In this document: piece after piece, positions 1-6,558 of the stretch
How positions within the stretch are numbered: position 1 is the first letter of the stretch
Layout: the number at the start of each line of letters is the position of its first letter
Origin: JBEKYD01 sp049509915
GTDB lineage: Bacteria > Acidobacteriota > Terriglobia > Bryobacterales > Bryobacteraceae
Direction: 5' to 3'
Length of the DNA stretch: 9,818 nt
Assembly (NCBI GenBank): GCA_049509915.1
Contig: JBEKZL010000273.1
Coordinates: forward strand, 1 to 9,818
Program-made: the position numbers and the translations under genes
The notes under the pieces: generated by a model
Databases searched by the model: none
What the model saw: the letters and a program-made list of their open reading frames with translations, nothing else
Told to the model about the DNA's origin: nothing

Positions 1-313
1 CTTCCTGCACCTCGATCGCCGACTGAAAGAACTTTCCCATGGTGCCGAAGCCGGCGTTGTTCACCAGGATTTCCAGGTCTTCGGCGGCATAGATGCGTTG
101 TTCGACCGCCGCCAGTCCCTCCGCCGTGGTAAGGTCGGCGGATAGAGTCTCCACCCGCACGCGGTGCTGCCAGTCCAGTTCTTTCGCCAGCGCTTCCAGC
201 CGGTCGCCTCGCCGCGCCACCAGCAAAAGGCTATACCCCCTCGCCGCCAGTTGTTTGGCGAAAGCCGCGCCCAGCCCACTCGACGCGCCCGTGATCAGAG
301 CCAGTCCCGGCAT
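1..313 (-). CDS. Short-chain dehydrogenase/reductase (SDR), N-terminal part
   Basis: NAD(P)-dependent oxidoreductase of the classical SDR family; the substrate cannot be told. The 104 visible residues cover the first half of the Rossmann fold: nucleotide-binding motif TGASSGLG at residues 8-15, a VARR end of the second beta strand (32-35) that usually goes with NADP(H) rather than NAD(H), the conserved Asp of the third strand (AD, 59-60), and NNAG at 85-88. The catalytic Ser-Tyr-Lys lies beyond the window edge, so activity cannot be judged. The ATG at 313 is 4 nt after the stop of the DUF1080 gene, with a GGGAGC ribosome-binding-like stretch upstream inside that gene, so the two are probably translationally coupled. 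No signal peptide; cytoplasmic. The family is seen directly from the motifs; cofactor preference is inferred from family patterns. Confidence 0.93.
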   Translation of the reverse strand, partial: MPGLALITGASSGLGAAFAKQLAARGYSLLLVARRGDRLEALAKELDWQHRVRVETLSADLTTAEGLAAVEQRIYAAEDLEILVNNAGFGTMGKFFQSAIEVQE

Positions 314-317
314 GGCG

Positions 318-1130
318 TCAGTTCAGCTCCCGGATTTTCAGGTTCTTGAACCAGGCTTCGTCGTTATGGTTCTGCAGCGAAATCTGGCATTGCTTGCGCG
401 GTTGGTCCACCAGCAGGTTGTAGATGGGACTGCCCGCGCCCCAGCGCTTCGCCATGGCCGCGGCCACTTCGGGAGCGTCCAGGCTGGCGTCGACCACTTT
501 CCCACCGTTCAGCCAGTGCTCGACGTGTTTGCCCTTCACGATCAGCCGTGAATGATTGAACTCGCCCACCGGAAGCGTCGCGTCCTTGAGCGGCGCGAAG
601 ATGTCGTACAGCGCCGCGGTCGCATGCAGAGGGCCGCGCTGGACGGCGTCGGGATTGGTGGCGTTATCGGTGATCTGATACTCGAAACCGACCACGTACT
701 CCTGCCCCTTGGCCGGCCGGTCCGTGCGCCGGTGGAGCGCCGAGTCGTTGGCCAGATCCTCGAATTTGGGCTTGTGCTCGCTCCGCAGAAAGATGCGGTC
801 CTGGATGCGATACTTCACCCCGCTGTTGCCTCGGGGCGAAATCTTCCAGTCGAAGTCAAATTCGAAGTCCCCCCACGTCCGCGCCGTGAACAGGTCTTCG
901 TCGATCTTGGGATGCGCCGTGGCGTGCAGGCACCCGTCGGCAATGTTGAAGGAGTCGCCCGGCGGAGATTTCCTGGCCGGGTCTTCCCAACCGGCGAAGC
1001 TGTGCCCGTCAAACAGCAGAATCCAACCCGCCGCCCGCTCCTGAGCCGTGAGCTCATTGTCCGCGCCCCATAAACGCGGCGCGGCGGCCAGGACGCAGAT
1101 GATGGCGCCTGTTGTCAACAGTTTCGACAT
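318..1130 (-). CDS. Secreted DUF1080 / 3-keto-disaccharide hydrolase-like protein
   Basis: A 270-residue protein of the DUF1080 family (concanavalin-like beta-sandwich), members of which are annotated as 3-keto-disaccharide hydrolases or sugar-binding proteins. Residues 1-23 form a signal peptide: a Lys at position 3, hydrophobic TTGAIICVLAAA, and a WGA cleavage site before Asp24. The mature protein shows the family hallmarks in order: WILLFDGHSFAGW (36-48), GDFEFDFDWKI followed by GNSGVKYRIQD, GFEYQITD in the middle, and the C-terminal SLQNHNDEAWFKNLKIREL. It probably acts in the periplasm or outside the cell. An open frame continues upstream to 1598, but that part is antisense-frame shadow of the permease; the ATG at 1130 is chosen because the signal peptide begins there. 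There is no clear ribosome-binding site, and a TACAAT hexamer ends 6 nt before the ATG, so a leaderless transcript is possible. The SDR gene follows after 4 nt. The exact substrate is unknown. Confidence 0.92.
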   Translation of the reverse strand: MSKLLTTGAIICVLAAAPRLWGADNELTAQERAAGWILLFDGHSFAGWEDPARKSPPGDSFNIADGCLHATAHPKIDEDLFTARTWGDFEFDFDWKISPRGNSGVKYRIQDRIFLRSEHKPKFEDLANDSALHRRTDRPAKGQEYVVGFEYQITDNATNPDAVQRGPLHATAALYDIFAPLKDATLPVGEFNHSRLIVKGKHVEHWLNGGKVVDASLDAPEVAAAMAKRWGAGSPIYNLLVDQPRKQCQISLQNHNDEAWFKNLKIRELN

Positions 1131-1136
1131 GCGCTT

Positions 1137-1142
1137 ATTGTA
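1137..1142 (-). promoter_or_regulatory. Candidate -10 box of the DUF1080 gene (leaderless)
   Basis: TACAAT on the minus strand, with AAGCGC between it and the ATG at 1130. A start of transcription about 7 nt after the hexamer would fall on the A of the ATG. No convincing -35 box is seen (TTCAAC at 18 nt spacing is a weak match). The lack of a Shine-Dalgarno sequence fits a leaderless transcript. It would make the DUF1080-SDR pair its own transcription unit despite lying downstream of the permease. Confidence 0.4.
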
Positions 1143-1231
1143 GGACGGCGCGCGGCGGGAGTTGAAGTTCCCCATCCTTCCAGCATTGCGGGCAGCCGCT
1201 CTCCCCAGTTCATTCGCGCCGCGTGGCCGGC

Positions 1232-3964
1232 TCATTCGTTGCGCAGCGCCACGGCCGGGTCGATGCGCGAGGCTCTCCACGCGGGCAGGTAACCGGCGGC
1301 CAGCGCGGCAGCGAGCATAATGCCGATAGCGGCGGCGACCGCCATCGGGTCGTTCGGTTTCATGCCGAACAGGAACGATTCGACGAGGCGGGCGGTAAGC
1401 CGCGCGGCGCCGTAGCCCAACAGCAGCCCCACGGCTGAAATTGCCAGCACCTCGCGCAGCACCATCCACACGATACCCGGCCGCTGGGCGCCCATCGCCA
1501 TGCGGATGCCGATCTCGCCCGTCCGCCGCGCCACCGTATATGCCATGGCGCCATACAGTCCCACCCAGGCGATGGCGAGCGCCAGCGCGGCGAAGCAACT
1601 GCCGAGATCGGCGAAGGTCCGCTCCTGCCAGATGGTCTGGTCGATGCGCTGCGCTTCTGTGGTGATTTCGCCGACCGAGACGCTCGAGTTGGCGTCGTGT
1701 ACGATGCGCCGGACGGCCATGGCAGCGCCGAGCGGCGGGCCCGCCGTGCGCAGTTCGAAGAAGAGTTGGCCGAGCCCGGCCGGATCCTGGGTATAGGGAA
1801 GGTAGACGACAGGCGGGATCTCTTCCTGCAGCGAATTGTAGTGAGCCGCCTTGGCTAGTCCGACGATCCGGAACAAGGGGTTACCCGGCTTGTCGAGCGA
1901 AAACTGCCGCCCGATGGGGTTCTCGCCGCCGAAGAAAGCCGATGCGAATCTCTGATTGACCACGGCCACGGCAGGCGACCCCAGATCGCCCGGTTCCAGG
2001 CTCCGTCCGAGCAGTACGGGAATTTGCATAGTTTCGAGAAAAGCGGGGTCCACGTTTAGAAGGTCGGTGCTCGGATCGCCGGGTTGGGCCGTCCGGCCGG
2101 GGATGACCACCGTGGCATCGTTGACGTAATGAGCTACCAATGGGAAGTTGGAGGCGCTGGCGGCGCGCACGCCGGGAATCTGGCGGAAGCGGTCCAGCAG
2201 GCCCGCGTAGAAGCGGCCGAGAGCGGCTTCGCGATAGCCGGCCTGGCGGCCGTTGATGCGCACCAGCAGCATATTCTCCCGGTTGAAGCCGACGTCGATC
2301 GAGTTCAGGTTCGAAAGCGTGCGCACGAACAGGCCGGCGCCGATCACCAGCAGCAGGGAGACCGCGATCTGCAACACGATCAGTGCCCGGCCCAACCGCG
2401 GACGGAATCGCCGGCCGCGTCCGCCCGCACCTTGCAGCCGATTCTCCTTTAGCGCCGGAGTGAAATCGGTCTTGGTGGCTTGAATCGCCGGCGCGAGCCC
2501 GAACAGGATTCCGGCCGCCACGGCGAGCGCGAAGGTGAATCCCAGCACGGGCCAGTCGAGCGCGGCGCGAAGCGTGAACCGTTCCTGCCCATTGGCCAGC
2601 AGCCAGGTGATGAAGCGGATGCCGGCCAGGGCCACTCCCAAACCGAGCACGCCGCCGGCCACCGAAAGCAGCACACTTTCCGTCAGCATCTGCCGCACCA
2701 CTCTGCCGCGGCTGGCGCCCAGGCTCAGGCGCACCGCGATCTCGCGCCGTCGCGCCGCGGCGCGCGCCAGCAGCAAGTTGGCCAGATTGGCGCATGCAAT
2801 GGCGAGAATCAGCCCCACCATGGTCATCAGCACGTAGAGCGGCTTCGAGTACCGGCGCCGCAGCGAATCAAGGCCGGAACCGCCGTCCTCGAGCGACAAC
2901 TCCGGCAACAACTCGGCATCCTTGGGTAGCGCGGCGGTGCCGGCGGCAAACGCACGAAACCGCGCCCGCATGGCGGCTTGGGCTTGCTCCATGCCGACAC
3001 CGGGGCGTAGCCGCCCCATCATCTCGATCCAATAGAAATGTTGGTCGTGAAAGCGCGCGCTCTCTTCCACCGCGGGATTGGGAGCCAGCGCCGGCATCGC
3101 GTGAATCGGCATGAAGAAGTCGGGGTTCGATTGCGGATCGACGCCGAAGAAGCCCGGAGCTGCTACACCCGCGATGGTAAAGGGCAGGCCGTTGAGCAGC
3201 ATCGATCTGCCCACCACGGCCGGGTTGCCGTTGAAGCGCCGCTGCCAATATGCATAGGCGAGCACGACAGTTGCCGGAGCGCCCGCGCGGTCGTCGGCAT
3301 CGTCGAGCAGGCGCCCCGCGGCGGGCGGAACGCCGAGGCCGCTGAAGTAGTCGCCCGAGACGAATCCGCCGGGGATCGATTCGGCCTGGCCCCCCACGAT
3401 CACATTGAGGTTCTGCGCGTAAGTATAGGCGAAGAGCGCGGAGAAGATCCGCTTTTCCGAGCGCAGCATTTCATAGGCGGCGAAAGGGAAGTTGGGGCTG
3501 AGGATACCGCCTTTGCTGTTGCCGTAGCCGTGCGCGGTTCCGTTGATACCCCTCACCACCGGCGGGCGGCGCGTCGAGTGCCATTCCGCGACCGCCAGTT
3601 GCTCCGGATGGGCCACCGGGAGCGCCCGCAGCAGAATCGCGTCCATGAAGCTGTAGATGGCCGTGTTGGCGCCGATGCCGAGCGCCAGCGACAGCACGGC
3701 CGTGGCGGTGAAGAGCGGGTTCGCCGCCATGGCGCGCAGCCCGTAGCGCACGTCCTGTGCGATTTGTTCCAGAAATGTGAAGGTCCACATCGAGCGGCTT
3801 TCCTCCTTGAGCGACGTAACATTGCCGAACCGCCGGCGCGCCGCGGAGCCCGGTCTCCCATCTTCTTCGAGCAGCGCCAGGTGATGGTGCATTTCCTCCT
3901 CCAACTCGCGCTCATACTCGGCGCGATGGAAGAAAAGCCGGATGCGTTCGAGCAGTTCCCGCAT
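1232..3964 (-). CDS. MacB/FtsX-like ABC permease of the ADOP type, no ATPase partner
   Basis: A 910-residue membrane protein built as a duplicated MacB-type permease. Residues 1-60 are cytosolic and carry the pattern typical of acidobacterial duplicated orphan permeases (ADOP): a charged helix with EEEMHHHLALLEEDG, then ARRRFGNVTSLKEESR. First half: TM1 about 84-106, a large periplasmic core domain (about 107-370), then three membrane segments in an FtsX domain (about 376-400, 428-455, 472-495) with the coupling region RREIAVRLSLGASRGRVVRQ at 406-425. Second half repeats this: TM at 527-547, periplasmic domain 550-780, FtsX domain 785-900 with RRTGEIGIRMAMGAQRPG and the C-terminal WRASRIDPAVALRNE. 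Such proteins belong to efflux or lipoprotein/peptide export-type systems, but the substrate is unknown and no ABC ATPase lies nearby. The ATG at 3964 is preferred over an upstream TTG at 3994 that would overlap padR by 26 nt; it leaves a 4-nt gap. Probably repressed by the adjacent PadR protein. Confidence 0.93.
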   Translation of the reverse strand: MRELLERIRLFFHRAEYERELEEEMHHHLALLEEDGRPGSAARRRFGNVTSLKEESRSMWTFTFLEQIAQDVRYGLRAMAANPLFTATAVLSLALGIGANTAIYSFMDAILLRALPVAHPEQLAVAEWHSTRRPPVVRGINGTAHGYGNSKGGILSPNFPFAAYEMLRSEKRIFSALFAYTYAQNLNVIVGGQAESIPGGFVSGDYFSGLGVPPAAGRLLDDADDRAGAPATVVLAYAYWQRRFNGNPAVVGRSMLLNGLPFTIAGVAAPGFFGVDPQSNPDFFMPIHAMPALAPNPAVEESARFHDQHFYWIEMMGRLRPGVGMEQAQAAMRARFRAFAAGTAALPKDAELLPELSLEDGGSGLDSLRRRYSKPLYVLMTMVGLILAIACANLANLLLARAAARRREIAVRLSLGASRGRVVRQMLTESVLLSVAGGVLGLGVALAGIRFITWLLANGQERFTLRAALDWPVLGFTFALAVAAGILFGLAPAIQATKTDFTPALKENRLQGAGGRGRRFRPRLGRALIVLQIAVSLLLVIGAGLFVRTLSNLNSIDVGFNRENMLLVRINGRQAGYREAALGRFYAGLLDRFRQIPGVRAASASNFPLVAHYVNDATVVIPGRTAQPGDPSTDLLNVDPAFLETMQIPVLLGRSLEPGDLGSPAVAVVNQRFASAFFGGENPIGRQFSLDKPGNPLFRIVGLAKAAHYNSLQEEIPPVVYLPYTQDPAGLGQLFFELRTAGPPLGAAMAVRRIVHDANSSVSVGEITTEAQRIDQTIWQERTFADLGSCFAALALAIAWVGLYGAMAYTVARRTGEIGIRMAMGAQRPGIVWMVLREVLAISAVGLLLGYGAARLTARLVESFLFGMKPNDPMAVAAAIGIMLAAALAAGYLPAWRASRIDPAVALRNE

Positions 3965-3968
3965 GGCT

Positions 3969-4301
3969 TCACGCCGGCTCGATGACGCGCGCAATAGCAG
4001 CCATGACGCGCTCGAACTCGCCCACCTCGCGCGTCATCTGCTTGCGGCCCGCGGGCGTGAGCCGGTAGTAGCGCGCACGGCGGTTGTTCTCCGACTGTTT
4101 CCACTCGGCCGCCACCCAGCCCTTCAGGAGCATGCGCTGCAGCGCCGGATAGAGCGAGCCCTCCTCCACCTGCAGCACATCGTCGGAAGTCTGTTGGATA
4201 TGCTGGGCGATACCGTAGCCGTGCATCGGCCCCAGCCGCGCAAGCGACTTCAGAACCATCATGTAGAGGGTGCCGGGCGGAATCTCTGGTCTGTTTCCCA
4301 T
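3969..4301 (-). CDS. PadR family transcriptional regulator
   Basis: A 110-residue winged-helix repressor of the PadR family, full length for the short subfamily. It opens with PPGTLYMMVLKSLARLGPMHGYGIAQHI (residues 8-35), the usual first helices including the conserved GPMHGYGIA. Next come the recognition helix and wing, EEGSLYPALQRMLLKGWVAAEW (46-67), then RRARYYRLTPAGRKQM (74-89) and a C-terminal dimerisation helix to 110. It binds DNA in the cytoplasm; the ligand is unknown. In Acidobacteriota this regulator is very commonly placed directly before ADOP permeases, as here, with the permease ATG 4 nt after the PadR stop. It probably controls its own transcription and that of the permease. 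The ATG at 4301 has no ribosome-binding site in front but a TATAGT hexamer ending 6 nt upstream. Confidence 0.95.
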   Translation of the reverse strand: MGNRPEIPPGTLYMMVLKSLARLGPMHGYGIAQHIQQTSDDVLQVEEGSLYPALQRMLLKGWVAAEWKQSENNRRARYYRLTPAGRKQMTREVGEFERVMAAIARVIEPA

Positions 4302-4307
4302 AGGTTA

Positions 4308-4313
4308 ACTATA
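4308..4313 (-). promoter_or_regulatory. Candidate -10 box of the padR-permease operon (leaderless)
   Basis: TATAGT on the minus strand followed by TAACCT and the ATG at 4301. The spacing puts the predicted transcription start on the start codon, the same geometry as the candidate promoter of the DUF1080 gene. The hexamer overlaps GTTAAC, a 6-bp palindrome at 4304-4309 that could be part of a PadR operator; no longer dyad is clear. No good -35 match is visible at 16-18 nt spacing. Confidence 0.45.
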
Positions 4314-4490
4314 CAACAGTAAGACTAGGGAAGCCGCGAAAGGTTAGCCGCGCGGGGGCGATTTTCGACTGTGTGGGGCCTGCCCTCGGCCTCCCGCCGC
4401 AGGCAAGATGACCTCAGTGCTCGCCACCGTGGGCTGGTATTTTGGCGGTTCCCCTGCTACCGGATCTTCGCGCAGCCACGTGCTTTGAAT

Positions 4491-4531
4491 ACAGTACTGT
4501 CCAGTACCGTACTTAGGTATCAGAACGTTCT
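4491..4531 (+). promoter_or_regulatory. Cluster of three small palindromes, candidate operator
   Basis: Three dyads in 41 bp: ACAGTACTGT (4491-4500, perfect), AGTACcGTACT (4503-4513, perfect around a central C) and AGAACGTTCT (4522-4531, perfect). The first two share the AGTAC core and so also form a short direct repeat. The third lies just upstream of TATAAT at 4540-4545, inside the -35/-10 spacer, where a bound protein would block or activate transcription. The binding protein is unknown; the nearest regulator gene is padR, transcribed in the opposite direction. Confidence 0.5.
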
Positions 4532-4539
4532 AATTCAAA

Positions 4540-4545
4540 TATAAT
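4540..4545 (+). promoter_or_regulatory. Candidate -10 box for the acyltransferase gene
   Basis: A perfect TATAAT in an A/T-rich patch. At 17 nt spacing the -35 position reads GTATCA, a poor match, so an activator may be needed. Transcription from about 4552 would give a leader of roughly 230 nt before the GTG at 4780. Confidence 0.45.
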
Positions 4546-4779
4546 CAGACCTTAATATATTTGATCCGTTGCTGGATTGCCTCTGCAGCCCTTGGTGCCT
4601 GGTTATGACGTGCCTTTCGGGCCAGCGGCGACGTCAAGCGGACTTCAAAAAGCGGAAGCAGCTCACAAGATGATACCGAGGACTCAAGACTCTGGCTGGT
4701 TTCTCTCGACCCTGGTGTCTATTGGCGGTGCGGCGCCGGAATACCCTGCAGCCACCATTACCAGGAAGGTCGGGAACAG

Positions 4780-5925
4780 GTGAGCCTGTCGCCGACCGGC
4801 AGTTCGGACCATCCAATTTCGGAGACCCGAGCTGCGACCACTCGGGAGATTCCGTGTTTAGACGGCTGGCGCGCCGTCTCGATCACGCTGGTGGTTCTAT
4901 CTCATAGCCTATGGCACGCTTCTCGCGCAGCCGAGAAGATGGGCGCGCTGGGCGTGAACTTGTTCTTCGCGATCAGCGGCTACCTGATCTGCACATTGTT
5001 GCTGCGCGAACGCGAGCTCACGGGAAAAATTTCCCTCCAGCGGTTTTACATACGGCGGTTCTTCCGGATTGTGCCGCCGGCGGTTTCGTACCTGCTCGTG
5101 GTCGCCTTGTGTGGGGGTCTTGGGTGGATTCAACTCGGGCCACACGAAGTGTCGACCGCTTTCCTGACGGCGAATTACTTTCCGGATCGCTCATGGTTCA
5201 CCGCCCACTGTTGGTCCTTAAGTGTCGAGGAGCATTTTTACTTGGCCTGGCCCGGGTTACTGGTCTTGCTGGGGCCATACGGGGCGAGCGCTGTGGGTCT
5301 GCTCCTGTCCGCGGCCAGCGTGGTCTACAGGCCGTGGGCGGCTGCAAACGTAGTAGGAGGGTTTCGTTATCAACGCACCGACATGAGGATCGATACGTTT
5401 GTTCTCCCTTGTCTACTCGCTATTTTGCTTCGAAACCGACGTTGGCAAGATCGTGTCGCTAAGTACCTTCCTCCGCTCGCCATAGTTCCTCTAGTCGCTG
5501 TTGTGGTCGCTGGGTCATATCTGGCCGAAGGCTATCCGGAGTATCAGACCTTCAACAAGCTGTTGCTAGCCACAGTCCTGCCCCTGATCGTGGTGACGCC
5601 GATTCTTCATGGAAAATCCCTCCTGGCTCGTATTCTGAGTTTGGAGATTTTGAAAGGGCTTGGGCGAGTCTCATACGGCGTTTATTTGTGGCAGCAGATT
5701 TTTCTGTTTGACACCAGCAGCTCCTCCGGCCGCATGCTGCTGATGCCGCTTGCCCTGGTAGGAATTCTACTGGTCGCCTGGATGAGCAATCAATTCCTGG
5801 AAGAGCCATTGCGCGCGATGGGACGTCGACTAGCGAGCCGGCCGGACACCGCGTCGCCGGCTGCAGGCGGAAATGACCGATCCACCCGGCCGTTGGGAGC
5901 ATTTTGGGCCCGGAGGACAGACTGA
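4780..5925 (+). CDS. Acyltransferase family 3 (OafA/NolL/ExoZ-like) membrane protein
   Basis: A 381-residue integral membrane O-acyltransferase that would transfer an acyl group (often acetyl) to a cell-surface sugar such as O-antigen, exopolysaccharide or a glycolipid. Family motifs in order: LDGWRAVSITLVVLSHS at 27-43 with the presumed catalytic His42, GALGVNLFFAISGYLI (55-70), FYIRRFFRIVPP (89-100), NYF then WSLSVEEHFYLAWPGLLVLL (132-134, 145-164), RTDMRIDTFVLPCLLA (199-214), and LGRVSYGVYLWQQ (294-306) before the last helix. About ten membrane segments; the C-terminal 35 residues are a Ser/Pro/Arg-rich tail. The start is a GTG with AGGAAGG at 4763-4769, 10 nt upstream; no in-frame ATG precedes the first motif. 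Its base and codon use differ from its neighbours (31 of 60 G+C in 5401-5460 against 44 of 60 in 6841-6900), suggesting transfer. No sugar-synthesis genes lie nearby, so the acceptor is unknown. Confidence 0.93.
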   Translation: MSLSPTGSSDHPISETRAATTREIPCLDGWRAVSITLVVLSHSLWHASRAAEKMGALGVNLFFAISGYLICTLLLRERELTGKISLQRFYIRRFFRIVPPAVSYLLVVALCGGLGWIQLGPHEVSTAFLTANYFPDRSWFTAHCWSLSVEEHFYLAWPGLLVLLGPYGASAVGLLLSAASVVYRPWAAANVVGGFRYQRTDMRIDTFVLPCLLAILLRNRRWQDRVAKYLPPLAIVPLVAVVVAGSYLAEGYPEYQTFNKLLLATVLPLIVVTPILHGKSLLARILSLEILKGLGRVSYGVYLWQQIFLFDTSSSSGRMLLMPLALVGILLVAWMSNQFLEEPLRAMGRRLASRPDTASPAAGGNDRSTRPLGAFWARRTD

Positions 5926-6173
5926 CGCGACACCGCGGCAGCGCCGTCTCCAGGAAACTGCCTGCTGCAGCGGCCTTCCCTTGCGCCATTAATCTTCACT
6001 GCGGGCTCTCCAGAGCGCCGGTTTCCACGAAATGATGCCGCGCGGCCCGCTTCGCGCTCATGACGGGCCCGACTACGCAGGAGGCGAGGGGACAGGGAAA
6101 CTGGGGGACGGGATGGTGCCGTGCCGATGGCGCCTCCTGAAATCCGAAGCTCAGTCTTCCTTTGCCGCTCACC

Positions 6174-6461
6174 CTACCGCCGCGACAGCTTCCTCATAAC
6201 CAGGGTCACCGCATCCTCGCTATTGGCCGGCGCGCAGGGCGGCCGGCGGGCTTGCCAAAGCTGTTCGGCCTCGGCCAGGTCCGCTTCCGCCGCGTCGGCG
6301 TAGGCGGCCGGCCGTTGACGGGCCAGCCGGTCGCGCACGGCATCGGTGTCCACACCGCTGCCGCCACACTGGTGCAGTTCCGCCAGAATGGCCGTCGGCA
6401 ATTGGCGCCCACGGGTGTACCGGGCCACGGCGGCCAGCCGTGGCAGGGTGGGGGACGACAC
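6174..6461 (-). CDS. Doubtful small hypothetical protein or gene remnant
   Basis: A GTG-started 95-codon frame that I do not recognise. In its favour, nearly every codon ends in G or C, as in the real genes here, and the protein is a plausible soluble, helical, Ala/Arg-rich chain (for example DTDAVRDRLARQRPAAY, then EADLAEAEQLWQ) ending in VMRKLSRR. Against it, there is no ribosome-binding site or ATG, and its 5' end is only 9 bp from the palindromic repeat at 6471. It may be the 3' remnant of a longer gene whose front was lost. It could also be chance, because high GC alone produces long frames. Confidence 0.3.
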   Translation of the reverse strand: MSSPTLPRLAAVARYTRGRQLPTAILAELHQCGGSGVDTDAVRDRLARQRPAAYADAAEADLAEAEQLWQARRPPCAPANSEDAVTLVMRKLSRR

Positions 6462-6470
6462 ACGGAACTC

Positions 6471-6531
6471 GGGGACAGACGAGACGTTAATGGAACTCGC
6501 GAACGGTCCGATGTTCCCGGTCTCCCCTGTC
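6471..6531. repeat. REP-like imperfect palindrome beginning GGGGACAG
   Basis: Left arm GACAGACGAGAC at 6474-6485 pairs with right arm GTCTCCCCTGTC at 6520-6531 at 10 of 12 positions, and GGAAC at 6492-6496 pairs with GTTCC at 6513-6517 further in, giving a 58-bp imperfect hairpin. The first 18 bases (6471-6488) recur in inverted orientation at 9669-9686, directly upstream of the RAYT transposase remnant, with one mismatch. RAYT proteins are known to act on such REP palindromes, so this is probably a dispersed copy of that element's target. Confidence 0.6.
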
Positions 6532-6558
6532 GTCAGTCGGCCTGAGGTCGCGCTCCGC

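Larger units (their letters stand above)
4302..4779. other. Divergent intergenic region between padR and the acyltransferase gene
   Basis: About 480 bp with no confident gene. The left part (to about 4480) is GC-rich and holds one weak 6-bp stem, GCCTGC at 4378-4383 with GCAGGC at 4399-4404. The segment 4481-4565 is sharply A/T-rich (only 19 of 60 bases in 4501-4560 are G or C) and contains the palindrome cluster and TATAAT listed separately. From 4577 a TTG-started 68-codon frame on the plus strand runs to a TGA at 4781-4783 and overlaps the acyltransferase GTG by 4 nt. Its protein resembles nothing I recognise and it may be chance. Confidence 0.6.
5926..6558. other. Gene-poor region between acyltransferase and regulator genes
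   Basis: About 630 bp between convergent genes. Nothing convincing is seen in 5926-6173 apart from a GGGGACAG word at 6088-6095 that matches the start of the repeat at 6471. No clear intrinsic terminator follows the acyltransferase: GGCAG (5937-5941) and CTGCC (5958-5962) make only a weak stem with no T run. The remainder holds the doubtful 95-codon ORF and the 58-bp palindrome listed separately. Confidence 0.6.

Noticed and set aside
1131..1598. Upstream extension of the DUF1080 frame to give 426 residues
   Set aside because: The extra residues overlap the permease 3' end in another frame, and the signal peptide starts at the ATG at 1130.
1881..2795. 304-codon minus-strand frame inside the permease gene
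   Set aside because: Arg/Pro/Gly-rich, no domain, and fully inside a well-supported permease in another frame; a high-GC shadow.
3038..3985. 315-codon plus-strand frame opposite the permease
   Set aside because: Antisense shadow of the ADOP coding sequence with no recognisable motif.
4522..4531. LexA (Bacillus-type) SOS box
   Set aside because: That box needs GAAC and GTTC separated by four bases; here they are directly joined (AGAACGTTCT).
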